Notes under the pieces: generated by a model
The model's input: only the letters and a program-made list of their open reading frames with translations
Told to the model about the DNA's origin: nothing
Database searches by the model: none
Translations under genes and position numbers: made by a program
Shown: in pieces, positions 24,027 through 36,110 of the stretch
How the letters are laid out: the number at the start of each line of letters is the position of its first letter
Position numbering within the stretch: the stretch's first letter is position 1
NCBI RefSeq assembly: GCF_020921035.1
Contig: NC_063153.1
Coordinates: 14,632,001-14,696,000 of the forward strand
DNA length: 64,000 nucleotides
Direction: 5' to 3'
Origin: Rhodamnia argentea
Lineage: Eukaryota > Streptophyta > Magnoliopsida > Myrtales > Myrtaceae

Positions 24027-25052
24027 ACAAGACAAACCGATCGAACCGAGAATAGCCCGGATCATACCGAACCGAACCGATCAGTTTGATTAGGTTCTCG
24101 GAGACGCCGATTCGGTTCCCAATTTCTGAAAATGAAACCAATGACCAAGCGGTCCGATTCTAGATTCTATGAGGTACGAGAGTTTTTCTTTAAAAAACCA
24201 TAAAACTAATTAGTATTTTCGCGAGACTCACGGTCTCTGATTCGTCTGTACTCTTTCCCACGTAGGGATTTCAAATATTAAGCATTAGTTTGTGAGATCC
24301 GAATGGTGCCGGAGGAATGATCGGTTTGTCTTTGAAACAAAAACATTTTTAAACTTCTCCATCAAAGTTTCATAAAAGACGTTGATAAAATTTTTTCTAA
24401 AATTTTTACTTTTAATAAAAGACTCTCGTCTCTCACGGGCGGGCTGTACTCTTTCCCACAGAGGAATTTCAAATATTAAGCATGAGTTTGTGAAATCTGA
24501 ATGGTGCCAGAGGAATTTTTAGGATTTCGGTTTAGCACTTTTAAAAAATTTTTTTTAAAAAAATTATAAAAAAAAAAAACAAAAAAAAAAAAAAATAAAA
24601 AATTTAGTGTCCATAATCCAGATTCAGAGAAAAGAACTTTTTGTCCGATCTAATAACAGTTCCCCAAAGAGCCATTACCAGCACTGGGACAGAAGCAAGG
24701 GGGAAACAAAAATCAGTTCTTATTGGTTATTAGACCCGCGTGCAGAGGAATGCCGATAACAAGAGCCAGGCTTCTTAAAATTTAACTTCACATGCAACAA
24801 TGAAGTCCTGTAATCCACGCATAGGCAGATGTCAATTTCGAAATGAAGTCCTGCAATCCACGCACCAATGAAGTCCTGCAATCCATGCTGACAACAAGAG
24901 CTAGGCTTCTCAAAAATCAATTTTGACTGGTTCCATTGGACCGGCCGGGTCGATCCGGTCCACGATTTCAAAATTTGGGCACCGGTCCCTCCAATCGGTT
25001 CTTGGTTCTTGTGCAGGCACGAACCGGATCAGGAATCGATCACTCCTACTCC
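24027..25052. mobile_element. Probable hAT-like non-autonomous element with internal duplications
   Basis: The left end tagggatgacaagacaaacc leads into accgaaccgaaccgatcagt. The right end, reverse-complemented, reads taggagtgatcgattcctga then gatccggttcgtgcctgcac: the ggttcggt-rich ends of a common plant hAT-like class. Inside, about 24225-24330 and 24430-24530 are direct repeats (tgtactctttcccacgtagg / tgtactctttcccacagagg, then caaatattaagcat). gaagtcctgcaatccacgca is repeated three times between 24803 and 24890. Boundaries are tentative. Confidence 0.45.
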
Positions 25053-25179
25053 CTACTACTTTGAGAGCCATGAAACACCATGCAAGCCTCATTAGTAGGT
25101 TAACTCCAGACCTTTGCCCTGAACAGATGGCTCAAGCCTAGAGTAGCTTGCACGCAGTTGGTGGAGTTCATGTTGGAAA

Positions 25180-26060
25180 AACATCGACAGAAGGACAACT
25201 CAAGTGTCAAAGTTTATCCATGGCACTCGCTTTGGTGCTAAAATTTTTTGCCGACTCACTTAAGTGCTCAATCGAAGAAAAAATGATCACTTGAATGCCA
25301 AAGACAAGAGATTCCAGGACCAAAAAATATACGTGACATTTATACTTTAAATATTTTAGTGTCACGTCATTTCTAAGTCCATGTGGCAACTTTTTTAGAA
25401 AAACCAGTCTAGTTGGACCCCACGTGGAAATTTTATTTTAACAAAAAAGTCCACGTAGCAGTTTTTTGTTAAAAAGTCCCCACCGACTGTTAGACTCCAC
25501 GTGGAAATTTTATTTTAAAATAAGTCCACATAGCAATTTTTATTAAAAAGTCCACGTCGACCGCTAGTCTTCGCCAGCGGTCGGCAGGGGTCACGCATTG
25601 CGGTGCCGGCGACGAGGGATTGCATAGCCCTCGCCTGCTGCACCCCTTTGTTTTTTTTTTTTTTTACATTTTTTAAAGTTATTTAGCTTATTTTTCTAAT
25701 TTTTTGTTTTTCTAGTACAAATAAGTGAGCAAATTTTGATGTTTTATAGATAAAAATGCTGGAGATTGCATTGTCATTTTGCAGATTATAATGCTAAAGT
25801 CCTCATGCTGTTTAGCTATTTTTTTAACTGTCTTTATTTTTTAAATTTATATATTTTTTAGTTTTTTAGCTTATTTTTAAAATTTTAATATTATGTGAAA
25901 AATTTTATTAATTTTTAGCCTTTTTTTATTACTTGTTGGGATCCTCCGGTGAGCCACATAAGATTTCCGGCAAAGCTCCCTAATAACATTTAAAAAAATT
26001 TTATAAAAAAAAAAATAGGCACCAAAGTGAGTGTCATACACAAACTTTGGCACTTGCGGT
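25180..26060. repeat. Foldback element with GC-rich core
   Basis: The left arm (gacaactcaagtgtcaaagt) and the reverse complement of the right arm (gaaggacaccgcaagtgcca, then aagtttgtgtatgacactca) carry the same type of phrase. Between them is a GC-rich core at about 25555-25650 (cgctagtcttcgccagcggt, ttgcatagccctcgcctgct). ccacgtggaaattttatttt occurs twice (25420, 25498). Non-coding. Confidence 0.55.
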
Positions 26061-26289
26061 GTCCTTCTATCGAAAAACATCCCATAATATTTTGAAATCG
26101 ACAAAACCATATATTTCTCATTATTAATTGGTAGATGCAGATGTTATCTTATTGCAAGTAATGCCAACAAAAATAACGCTCTAGAAGTGTTGTCATGCAC
26201 CTCCAATGTCAGCGCACGCCGATGGAGATATGACGGAAACTTGAGAAAGCTACAAAAGTCGATATAATGTCATGCTTATCGTGTTGCAG

Positions 26290-26575
26290 GCTTGATTTTA
26301 TTGACTTGTGTTCCACGCTGTCGAGAATTGTTATTACTCATTGTAATCCCTATTTTAAGGAGTACACAAGTTTGTGGGCAGTGCTTGTCGATTGGTAGTG
26401 AGATCGATCTATTGGCTTCGGGTAGAACCATCACGTGCTTTGTTGTAACTACTCACAAGATTATAAGTGGATTCCATCTTATTGATGACCCTTTAATTTG
26501 AGAGAGTTGACGTAGGCTTGATCTAAAGTGGCCACTATAAAGATTTGCATATATCGTCTTCAGTTGTTTTGCTTG
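26290..26575 (+). mobile_element. Possible LTR fragment of a retrotransposon
   Basis: aagattataagtggattcca, then agagttgacgtaggcttgat and ggccactataaagatttgca, resembles the last third of Copia-type LTRs, which commonly read gacgtaggc...accactataaat before their 3' end. No partner LTR, primer-binding site or coding domain was found. Confidence 0.35.
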
Positions 26576-28640
26576 TTTTTTTCTATTTATCTGATAAAAA
26601 CATGCGTGTTGTATATGATATTATCAAACTGTTTTTGTACCTAGGGGTTGTTGCCTGCCCTTGAGTTGGCTTTGTCACCACCCCATTGATATATACCCAG
26701 TTGAGTATCAAATCAATTGAGGCCATGAACTTGTTATTGCTAGAAATCACATTGCAAATTAGGAGGTCATTTCGACCAAGAAAAAAAAAAAAGGAGGTCA
26801 CAAATCAGATTTTTGACTAGTCGAACTTTGCCCTCGATCTTATCTCCAAAATGCCAGGGCGGGCTCTATCAGTGAGCTCCTTTGATCCGACGTCGTTTCT
26901 CACGGTTCATCGTTATTGTTTGTAATGCAAAATCCGCTAATCCGACAAAAGCAGCATTCTAATTAATGACGCGACTTTGTCTATAGGAGAAACGAAAATT
27001 TACTCAAATGAATTTCATCCCCCACCAAATTGAAAGAATAGGAGTAATTGCTGGAGTAAGGCTCTGTTTATTTCACGGAAAATGAATGATTCAGAAAATA
27101 TTTTTCAATAATTAGTTAACGAATAATACTTTCACTATCAATGCCTAAACAATCTCATGGATGATGAAAATATTTTTCATTCATTCAGTTTTGTAAGCGA
27201 TATAAGCAATATTTTTTGAAAAAAATTTCTAAATGATCTATTTCTGTTGTTTGCTAATACTATCACCTGGAGGAGGTGAATAAGTGATTATAATCAAACT
27301 AGATAAAATAGTGTGAAAATAAAAACTCCAAGTTTGATAGGAGCGGATATAAAAAAATAGAACTGTGCAATGCTTTTATCATATTGTAAATAGATGTGAG
27401 TAAAAGAATAGAAAGCAATGCAAAAAGGTATATAATGGTTTGTTTTTCGCTAAAGCCTATGTCCACTACTAGCTGGATTTTCCACTAAATAATCAAATGA
27501 GAGATTACAGAAAAATGTGATGGCTAATGCTTAAGCACTCCAATAGAAGCGAATATTGCTTTTACCCAAAGTTTTCTCACTCTACACACTTTTAAACTCT
27601 TTACAACACCTCTCACAACATCTCAATGATAAGCTGGAAGAAGATAATTTAGAATATGTGTAGCTCTCTCGAAATATGGAGATGAACTCTTGATCTCTCT
27701 CTATAGGGCCTTGTGCTCCTTATAAACTCCTCAACATCCAAGTTTTCCATTGGACAAAATACTTTGAGGAAAGATCACGTAGCCGTTGAGATTGAAATAT
27801 CATAGATTTGAGAAGATTTGCTCGCATATACAATTAAATTCTTGAATTCACAAATCTAATTCCTAAGAAAGTAAATTATTTACGGGGTAATTGCCAATCA
27901 ATCAAGATTCATCGTATGGAAAGTTACGAAGATGATCTTTGATATTGCTTGACAATCAATATAACTTAGAAAAGAAATACCAGCCATATCATAAGCCATT
28001 AGTGAAAGATATTTTACAATAAAAACAATTAAGATTGAGTTTATAAAAAATCCGAGGATTGCTTGAATAGTCAGAATATAGCTTGCCACAAATGAACGAA
28101 GATGTCTCGAGAGAGAGTCTATTTTTGTCCACGTAACGTGCTTCTATAAGTATATAAGCATTTACTCACAAAGTGTCCTAAGTACTTCACAAAATATTTT
28201 CAAGATGTTATAGCGGTTTTGTCAACTTTAAAGTCTAATAGAATTTCTCAACAATTTCCAACGAAACTAACGCATCCTAAATTTTAATCGATTGTGCCTT
28301 TAAACAAAGTAGATTACATTTTGACATAGTTTTTTTTTTTTTTTTTTGGGTCGAACATTTTGACATAGTTGCGTAAGTTGTAATTTCTATTGAAAGTCGA
28401 GATGCATTCTTTATTCCCTTTTATCTATAAATGTTCCCATTCCACGTCGATTTCAAGATGAGTGTCGAAGAGAGAGAGTTGGTCTAATTTATTACATTAT
28501 CTATGGCCATTGTTGGGCACATGCGGCAGGCAGAATCAGGAGAAAGAGTACTAGGGAGCACAAAATGTCTTCGATTCTTTCACGGATAAGAAGCGAATGC
28601 AACCTTCTTTTTCCCCCAACAACGGCATTTCAACAGCAAA
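26576..28640. other. Repeat-derived spacer
   Basis: 27065-27240 repeats the phrase pattern aaaatgaatgattcagaaaa ... gatgatgaaaatatttttca, shared with 42140-42380. 27250-28130 begins ctatcacctggaggaggtga, recalling a dispersed plant repeat that starts with cctagagggggtgaatagg. No gene; family assignment not possible from sequence alone. Confidence 0.4.
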
Positions 28641-29110
28641 ATTAGGGTTAAAAAAAAAGGTGTAAGTTTGCTATGGGCACATTTGTCTAAAAAGTCCTAA
28701 TCTATCGTACGGCGGCTAAATCCGAAAGAAGTCATCGCCCGCAGCCGGCGAAAGCTTTGCAGGCTCTTGCCTAGTGGCCGATGAGCTGCCGCCCCGATGA
28801 CCCCATCAGCCCTTTTGGGAAGATGTACAATGGAAATGAAATTTAAAAAAGAAAAAAAATAATAATTTAGATAATTGAATTAAAAATGCAAAAATCATCC
28901 ATGTCAGCATCAAATATGCCACGTAAGAAGGCCGGTGACCGCGCCATCGATTGCAGGCCAAAATTGATTGGAATGATTATGTTGAAAATTTGTCAATATT
29001 TTTAGGACTAAAATAATCCTATTGAAAAGTTTAAAATTGAATTGACCGCTACACATTGAATTCATAACTTTTGACGATTTGCCATGGGCACATATTTGCA
29101 TCCTTGACAT
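28641..29110. repeat. Repeat with GC-rich core
   Basis: AT-rich arms surround a core at about 28735-28815 (gtcatcgcccgcagccggcg, gcctagtggccgatgagctg). tgccatgggcacatatttgc near the right end mirrors gtttgctatgggcacatttg near the left end in the same orientation. Non-coding. Confidence 0.45.
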
Positions 29111-29549
29111 AACATCTGGATAAATTTATTCAACTTCCTATGTTGATGGAGAATATGATGCATCAACGCATATTTAAAAGAGCGGGAAAAAAAATAGATT
29201 GCGATGTCATAATAAGAATCTAATCTTGCGTGTTTTGTCGTGCCGGTTCTCTCTCAGATAGCCAGTTAATTACGATCAAATCCTTAATTATTCAAAAAAA
29301 TCTCGGATGATTCACGTTTTGGGGTTGATATATCCACGACAAAAGTTAATTATAACTTAACTTTTGCTTGAAACATGTACCTTTTGTGGGTTCCATTTGC
29401 ATCCATTGAATCATAAGATGAAAGCTCGATCTCCTTTAATTTTGCAGGGTGAAGCTTTCCCAGTGCAAATAATCCACGGATCATTCTGTACTTTAAATCG
29501 TATATGAAATGCAAATTCATTTTTCGTCCTAGTCATAGTAACATGGTGT

Positions 29550-29885
29550 TAGAATGCACGTATGAGTTGTGTTAGAGAAGTCCCACATTGAAGAATTAAT
29601 ATGGTGTGGAGCAGTTAATATATCCAAGTTGGCCCATAACTCATTAGCTTAAGCTTTTGAGTGAAGGTGGGTCCAACTAGATATATTAATGAGCTCTAAC
29701 TTGGGATCCGGTGACCAACGCCGATACTTGGATTAAGGGATAGCAAATCTAACACTGTTGGCCCGTAACTCATTAGTTCACACGTGAGGGGGAGATTGTT
29801 AGAATGCATATGTATATCCAAGTTGGCCCATAACTCATTAGTTTAAACTTTTGAGTGAAGGTGGGTCCAACTAAATATGTTATTT
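29550..29885 (+). mobile_element. Nested Copia-type LTR ends with polypurine tract
   Basis: tgttagaatgcacgtatgag at 29550 and gagggggagattgttagaat at 29786 both show the tgttag start of an LTR. The second is preceded by the purine tract gtgagggggagat that primes plus-strand synthesis. ccaagttggcccataactca recurs at 29621 and 29818, and tgagtgaaggtgggtccaac at 29660 and 29853. This is debris of one element family, with no internal coding region. Confidence 0.55.
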
Positions 29886-32160
29886 TTTTTTTTATCTTTC
29901 CTATCTCTAACTTTCATCTTTCTGACTTTCGCTTTGTAGAGAGCGAGAATCGACATTTACAGCTTTACCAATAGGGTCACATGCCTATTGACAAACTTTC
30001 GTTGTGCGAAATTACTTTTCTCCGAATAATTCTATCCAACTCAGTCGTGCAAATTATTCAATGGCTAATTATTAGCTTGGAAAATTAATCAGATACACAA
30101 AGAAATCCAAATATTCCAAATTTGATAAGATCCAAAAAGATCGAGAGATCAACTTGAAATCTCATCACGAGGTTAATTCACGTGATTAATCATTCGATTA
30201 ACATGTATCGATATTAATCATTGGACTTTCACGTGATTGAACAAAAGTAAAGGAAAAAGTAAATTCCCTTTTGTCCGAACTACACGAAACAGGAGAAGAA
30301 ATTGAAAGTTCGTGGGCCTAAGCTTGGTTAGTGAATTATGAGGTGAAGGCGACCATGGCAAGGACATTATTGTCGGCTACCATTGTCCATTACCTGGCAA
30401 CCATTATCAGCTCTTATTTTTCCAAGGATTAGGAAAAATATGTAATAACGACATACATGTGAATTAGGGCAGCTACTTTCTTTGGATAATGTGATCAAGC
30501 GTACGAAGGAATCAAAACAAAGTTAATCTCAAACAATCATCTCATTAAAACGGATCGGTCTCAGCACTAAAGCAGAACGAATGGCGCTCAATGACCAAAT
30601 CTCACATCGTCATCGGTGATGGGCGCACATCGTAATCCCCTTCTCCAATAGCTATGAGTTTGGCCAGTGGGCAGTGCATGCCTAAGTTCAACATCCTCAA
30701 TTCCATCGTCATGCAGAAACACACACCACCAAAAAAAAAAAAAAAATTTTGAATCAACTCATAGATCTAAATTTAGAGAGGATGGGCGAGGACATAAACA
30801 CCTTTAAAGAACTCCTAGATCTAGACCTAAATCGGTAGAGAAGAGCTCCCAAATCTAGATTTAGATTGTGAGATGAGAGCTTCCAAAACTCGAAGAAGTC
30901 ATGTAGTTGCTTCTAGGGCAGTAGAAACTCACTGTATTCCTTGTCGATTCTGGTGGAATTCTTGATCTAGAGGATCTAAAGTAGCGGGTTGATTCCTAAC
31001 GATGAAAGTGAAAGGTAAGCCCAACGAACGAAGAAGAGCATCAGAAGCAAGCAAAGAAAAAAAAAATAGATGAAGATAATAAAATACTCCTGAATCATAT
31101 TAGGAGAAATAATCATAACTCGAGTTGAAAAGATGGAGCCTTCCTTGGCTGACAGTTATTTCTCAAATGAGGGAGCTCGACTCTTAGATCCGACTTGCCT
31201 CTTTTCGACCTTGATCTTGAACTTGACACTTAACTTGATCGGGTAGCGGCTTGAGCGGTTACGTTGCTTCTCGTTGATTTGATTATAATCACGAAAGATA
31301 CATGAATTCTTCTTATTTTGCCGTTGTAGTTCCTTCTTTCATCTTCGGTCCAAAATGCGAAAATCAGAAAAGAAAACTTCTCAAAATTCAGAAAATTGCA
31401 GAAAAGAATGATATACGATTTTTCGTATTCATAAAAGAAATTCTTGATCAAATATGTTTTGGTCCGAACATCATCTTCTCCTGCAGGGATCCGAGAAGGG
31501 TGGTCGCATCAGGAAATTGCCTGCAGGTTCCCTTTTCGCTCATCTGCTGTGAAAACAAACAGGACCGGACAAACTGGGCAAAAGGATGATGGTATCAGCA
31601 TCCAAACACACCCAGACCTGTTTTGTCTTCTAGTACCCGGAAACAAAAAAATCTTAACTTTAATCAAACCTGGCGATGGTTATTACATTGGTAAAGTTAC
31701 TGCGATGAAAATCTGAGTGAAAGCCAAGATCCGTACGGGCTCTGCATGTTTTGCAGGCCCCAATTCAATCCAGGCCTTACCCTTTTGGCGAGCAATTAAT
31801 CGCATCGCAAACTCACCTACCCTTTTCTTCTTCACCTGCAATGAATCAGCAGTGACTAGTCAAAAAGAAGACATTGCACATAGGAACCAAAAGCCTAGGA
31901 AGCTAGCTAGAGACTGGAAGTTCTGAATCATGGACGGAGAAGAGAGATATTTCATGGAAACCCCCAAAAGAGTTTTGAGATGAGAAGAGCTTGGAGGCAC
32001 ATTCAATACCCCGCCCCATAAACTGACAAACCCCAAAGCCATTCTCTCGCTCTTTCTCTCCCTCTCCCTTTCAATGCATCAGCCACATTTCTGGGCGACA
32101 TTCCAAGAAACACCCTCGAGCAGGAAGACGTATCTTTGGTCGACACCTCCACGTCGAGGA
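29886..32160. other. Spacer and LRR gene promoter side
   Basis: No gene or clear repeat. An A run lies near 30731. 30740-30900 has three variations of the phrase gatctaaatttagagag / gatctagacctaaatc / aatctagatttagattg. The last 120 bp before the LRR gene are CT-rich, as in a plant 5' leader. Confidence 0.45.
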
Positions 32161-33450
32161 ATGGAGAGAACCTGGCTTCTGGCTCTCTTCCTCCTCCAAA
32201 TCATGCCCAAGGAGGAGGCTTTCGGCGTCGGAGCCGGAGCCGGTGTAGGCGTCGGCGTCGGGGGCGGGGGCGGGGGCGGCGGCGTCGTCTGGATTGGTGG
32301 AGGAATAAACAGCCCGCCAAACCCAAACCCGCCTGGGTCTTCTTCATCGCCCAACCTCGAAGTGGCCTACAATGCCCTCCAAGCGTGGAAGTCCTCAATC
32401 ACGGAAGACCCCCAGGGGTTCTTGCAGTCCTGGGTCGGTCCCAACGTGTGCTCCTACAGGGGGATCTTCTGTGCAGATTCCCAGGACAATTTCCTGGAAA
32501 ACAATGGTCCTGTTCTCGCAGGCATAGACCTGAACCACGCAAATCTGCAGGGCACTCTGGTGGCAGAGCTGTCTTCCCTCACGGACCTGACCCTCCTCCA
32601 CCTCAACAGCAACAGGCTCTCAGGCTCGGTCCCCAGCTCCTTCACTGGCCTCACCTCTCTCCAGGAGCTCGACCTCAGCAACAATCGCTTCTCTGGCACA
32701 TTCCCGAGCTCGGTCCTTTCCATGCCCAGCTTGCTCTACCTTGATCTCAGGTACAACGGCTTCTCTGGGCCCATCCCACCCGAGCTCTTCACCAATGGCA
32801 AGCTTGATGCAATCTTGCTTAACAACAACCGCTTCGATGGTGATCTGCCCGAGACATTGGGAAGCTCTCAGGCCTCCGTGATCAATTTGGCCAACAACAG
32901 GCTCAGTGGAAGCATCCCGGCCACTCTCGGCCTCCCGAGCGGCAACAAGATCAGAGAGATCCTGCTCTTGAACAATCAGCTCACCGGGTGCATCCCCGAG
33001 GGGATCGGGCTGTTCTCGGACATGGAGGTGTTCGACGCGAGCTACAATTCGCTGATGGGTCACTTGCCGGACACCGTCTCGTGCCTCACCCAGATCGAGG
33101 TCATGAACCTTGGACACAACAAGCTGTCCGGGGTCTTGCCCGACGTCGTCTGCTCGCTCAGGAGCCTGGTGAACCTCACCGTGGCCTACAATTTCTTCTC
33201 CGGGTTCAGCGAAGAATGCACGACCCTCCCGTTCCGGAACGTCGGCTTCGATTTCGCGGCCAATTGCATACCGAACCGGCAGATGCAGAGGCCTCAGCCG
33301 GAATGCTCGGTGATCCCAGGAGGGGGTTTGAATTGCCTGAGGATCCCTGGCGCTGCTAAGTCTCTGGTTTGCGGGGCAATCGGGGGGCTGTCGAGAACAG
33401 TTGGCGATCTCGCCGGGACTGTCGGTGATCTCATCCCGGCATCTCCATGA
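32161..33450 (+). CDS. Secreted leucine-rich repeat protein, LRX-like without extensin tail
   Basis: Single exon, 429 aa from ATG 32161. MERTWLLALFLLQI is the hydrophobic core of a signal peptide; an upstream ATG at 32074 would add 29 residues with no signal, so I prefer 32161. Residues about 22-46 are a Gly/Val-rich linker (VGVGVGGGGGGGG). An LRR N-cap follows with LEVAYNALQAWKSSI and SWVGPNVCSYRGIFC, the signature of the LRX/PEX family. About ten plant-type LRRs come next (LDLSNNRFSGTFPSSV, INLANNRLSGSIPATL, MNLGHNKLSGVLPDVV), then a Cys-rich C-cap (NCIPNRQMQRPQPEC). The SPPPP extensin domain of LRX proteins is absent, and the protein ends in a short TVGDLIPASP tail. It resembles the At4g29240/At2g19780/At4g06744 group. 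Apoplastic or cell-wall location is inferred; the ligand is unknown. Confidence 0.9.
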   Translation: MERTWLLALFLLQIMPKEEAFGVGAGAGVGVGVGGGGGGGGVVWIGGGINSPPNPNPPGSSSSPNLEVAYNALQAWKSSITEDPQGFLQSWVGPNVCSYRGIFCADSQDNFLENNGPVLAGIDLNHANLQGTLVAELSSLTDLTLLHLNSNRLSGSVPSSFTGLTSLQELDLSNNRFSGTFPSSVLSMPSLLYLDLRYNGFSGPIPPELFTNGKLDAILLNNNRFDGDLPETLGSSQASVINLANNRLSGSIPATLGLPSGNKIREILLLNNQLTGCIPEGIGLFSDMEVFDASYNSLMGHLPDTVSCLTQIEVMNLGHNKLSGVLPDVVCSLRSLVNLTVAYNFFSGFSEECTTLPFRNVGFDFAANCIPNRQMQRPQPECSVIPGGGLNCLRIPGAAKSLVCGAIGGLSRTVGDLAGTVGDLIPASP

Positions 33451-34270
33451 CGGAAGAGATAGGGACAAAGAAAGAGAGTCTCCCATTTTTGTTTTTGCAA
33501 AGAGAAGAGGTCGGTGATGCCGGTGTCTCTGCATGAATTAGACTATTTAGTTCTGTCGCTCATCCTCTGATGCATCAACTCATTAGTTCACGATACCAGT
33601 ACATACGGTAGGTGAAGAGCAGTGTTTATCTCTCTTCTTTCTAGGTGAAGTATGAAGATAGTTACCACAAAACCCAGAGTAACTGTCACAATAATTTCCC
33701 TCTACTCTGCTCCAATCAATTGATCTCTTATTACAATCTGCCCACTTAAATCTTCTCTGGAGTTGTCGCCGACTATCTCGAGACTATTTTTGCGATCTTC
33801 CCTCCTTATCTTTCGATATAAATCGCAACATCCCGATTGATTTGGAGTCCGGTTGATCGAACGGAAGGAACGGAAGGCTACTCGAGCACGCAGCGAAGCG
33901 ATTCTTGAAATTTTTGCTTGGCCTGGTTCGGGCAATGAACTCCGATTGAGAACAACTGTGAATTACAATGTCTCCGTCTCGCTTTGAACATTCTCCTTTA
34001 TCGGGGATCCTAGCCCCAACCAAAGGGTTTCTAGAGAAAATTCGTTCTTCCTCGTGACATTCCTCCTCTAGCGCCACACAGGTCTTTCGTTCATCAAAGG
34101 AGTCCGGACTGTGAGACAGCCCGTTCTGCAGAAGATGGAGATGAAAGTGGGGCATGTAAGAAATCAGATCGGAGGACTTGAAATATTCTGGCTTTGGTAA
34201 AAGTTAGTCTGCGTTAAGTTTTACTTGTTACTTTTCTCCGCGAGAGATGGAAAACGCCTTTCCTTCACGG
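33451..34270. other. LRR gene 3' flank
   Basis: Probably the 3' UTR in its first 150-250 bp, then spacer. No further gene seen. Confidence 0.4.
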
Positions 34271-34279
34271 GAAGAGCAA

Positions 34280-34690
34280 AAAGTCCTAAACCTATTATAT
34301 TAGTCAATTTAACCTTTTTGTTGTCAGTCCTAAACCTTTAGTGACGGTCATTAAGCGGGCCTATTTTATTTCAATTGAGTATTTGGCCATTTTGATTGGA
34401 AATAACCTGGACATCAATTATCCTACGTGGACGGTTGGGCTAACGGGATTTTTTAAATATTTTTTGATATTTTAAATAATTTTTAAAAATAATTTGAAAA
34501 AACCAAAAATTGCTTAAAAATTATTTAAAATATTAAAAAATTCCAAGTCTCCGATGTGTCCATTATGTAGGCAATAAATCAAATTGGGATTAATCAATTG
34601 GCATAAATACAAAATTTTTAGACTAAATTAGCACTATTATAAAAGCTTTCCAGCCGTAAATGCTCATTTCTAAAAACCTTCCGATTTCCT
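34280..34690. repeat. Short foldback repeat
   Basis: The left phrase aagtcctaaacctattatat with cctacgtggacggttgggct, and the right region attatgtaggcaataaatca with atttttagactaaattagca, belong to the same loosely conserved inverted class seen at 4.9 and 63.6 kb. Non-coding; ends approximate. Confidence 0.45.
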
Positions 34691-34805
34691 CCTTTTGTGC
34701 AAAGTTTCGATTTTATTGTAAATTTTTTTTTTTTTTTATCTAAAAAAACCAGAAAATTTAATTCAGATCTTGGCTACAAAAATCATGATGTCAATTGAAA
34801 ATAAC

Positions 34806-35445
34806 GTTAATATCATGAAAAATCCTAAACTTGTACACCTATGATAAATTTATTTCAAACTATTTTTTTGATCACAAAAAATTCGAACTAGTACAATTGT
34901 GACAAATTTACAATAAATTTATTTTTTTGATTACTAAAAATCTCAAAATGGTATACTTTTAATAAATTTATCCTCCATTAAATTATGTTAATGCCACGAA
35001 AATTTTCAAATTGATACACATATGACACACTGAAGATAAAAACCTCAAACTAATACACCCGTCAATTGTCACGTGTTATACAACTTATAATGAAAATTAA
35101 CGGAGGATAAATTTATCATGAATATATCGATTTGGAGTAAATTTATGGCAAGCGTATCAATTTGAATTTTTTGTGATTAAAAAAAAATTTGAGTAAATTT
35201 ATGTTAATACCACGAAAAATTTAAAAAAAAACACAAATAACAAAAAAAAAAAAAAAACCCAAACTAATATACCTATTTGAAATTTTTACAACTGGTAATG
35301 AAAATTAACGGGCTATTTTTCATAAATATATCGATTTGGACGTAAATTTATAGCAAGGTATCAATTTGAATTTTTTGTCATTAAAAAAAAATTGGAGTAA
35401 ATTTATCAAAAATATATCTATTTGAAATTTTTCGTGGTATTAACC
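34806..35445. repeat. Foldback element of the 'ttaatatcacgaaaaat' family, copy 1
   Basis: It begins gttaatatcatgaaaaatcc, and its right end reverse-complemented reads ggttaataccacgaaaaatt. Both arms are built from repeated sentences on aaatttatcac/aatttgagattttt, giving several internal near-repeats. Same family as 48488-48977 and 58785-59552. No coding capacity and no convincing target-site duplication. Confidence 0.7.
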
Positions 35446-35539
35446 TTCAAAAAAATCTACGATTTCAAGCAATATTTTCAAAAAATTAACTTTCAAGAAA
35501 AAGCTGCACAAAAATTTTACTCAAAATTATAAATAAAAA

Positions 35540-36110
35540 AAAAAGTGGTGGTCCGGTAAGACCCGATCAGTTGGGCCACGGCGGGCCTGAGCAGCACCGA
35601 CCCGTTGTCCTTCCACTGCCGAGAGCGGGAGGTTTTCGCTGCTCTGTGAAGCCAGCCTCACGCAGGCCCCTCCGCTCTAGTGCACACGAGAGCCCGAGCC
35701 TTCGCCCGGGCCACATGAGCCAACTCCCGGCTTGGAACGGGCGGGCCGGAAAACAGCCACGGCAGGCCCGGCCCAATTGATTCTAGGTAACGTTCCACCA
35801 GCTTGTTGCCCCCACATGGGTTACAAGCTCGCGTTGCTGAGCTCGGCGGCACAGTTCCACGCGCATGATGCTTATTAAGCGCTTATTATGTGTGTTTGCC
35901 ATCGATGTGGGACAAACCCAGCTTCTTCGGAGCAGAACGACTCACCCGTTGTGGATGACTTCAAAACTCAGTTCCCATTCTCTTGTTCTAAACTGGTCGA
36001 GCGCCGGAACCGACGAGCGCAGCTTCATGATGAAGCGAGGGAAAGGTAGGACCACTGGCGAGGCCCGGCAGAACTTCTCTTCGCACGACATGCTCATGTA
36101 ACAACGGATA
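35540..36110. other. GC-rich island, unassigned
   Basis: A sharp change from AT-rich repeat to GC-rich unique sequence (gttgggccacggcgggcctg, ggaacgggcgggccggaaaa). Short ORFs on both strands overlap and none matches a family I know. It could be a decayed gene or transposon fragment. Confidence 0.4.

Noticed and set aside
32620..33534. Long antisense ORF across the LRR gene, plus other-frame ORFs in its GC-rich part
   Set aside because: Composition shadow: it has no recognisable domain, while the sense frame has clear LRRs and a signal peptide.
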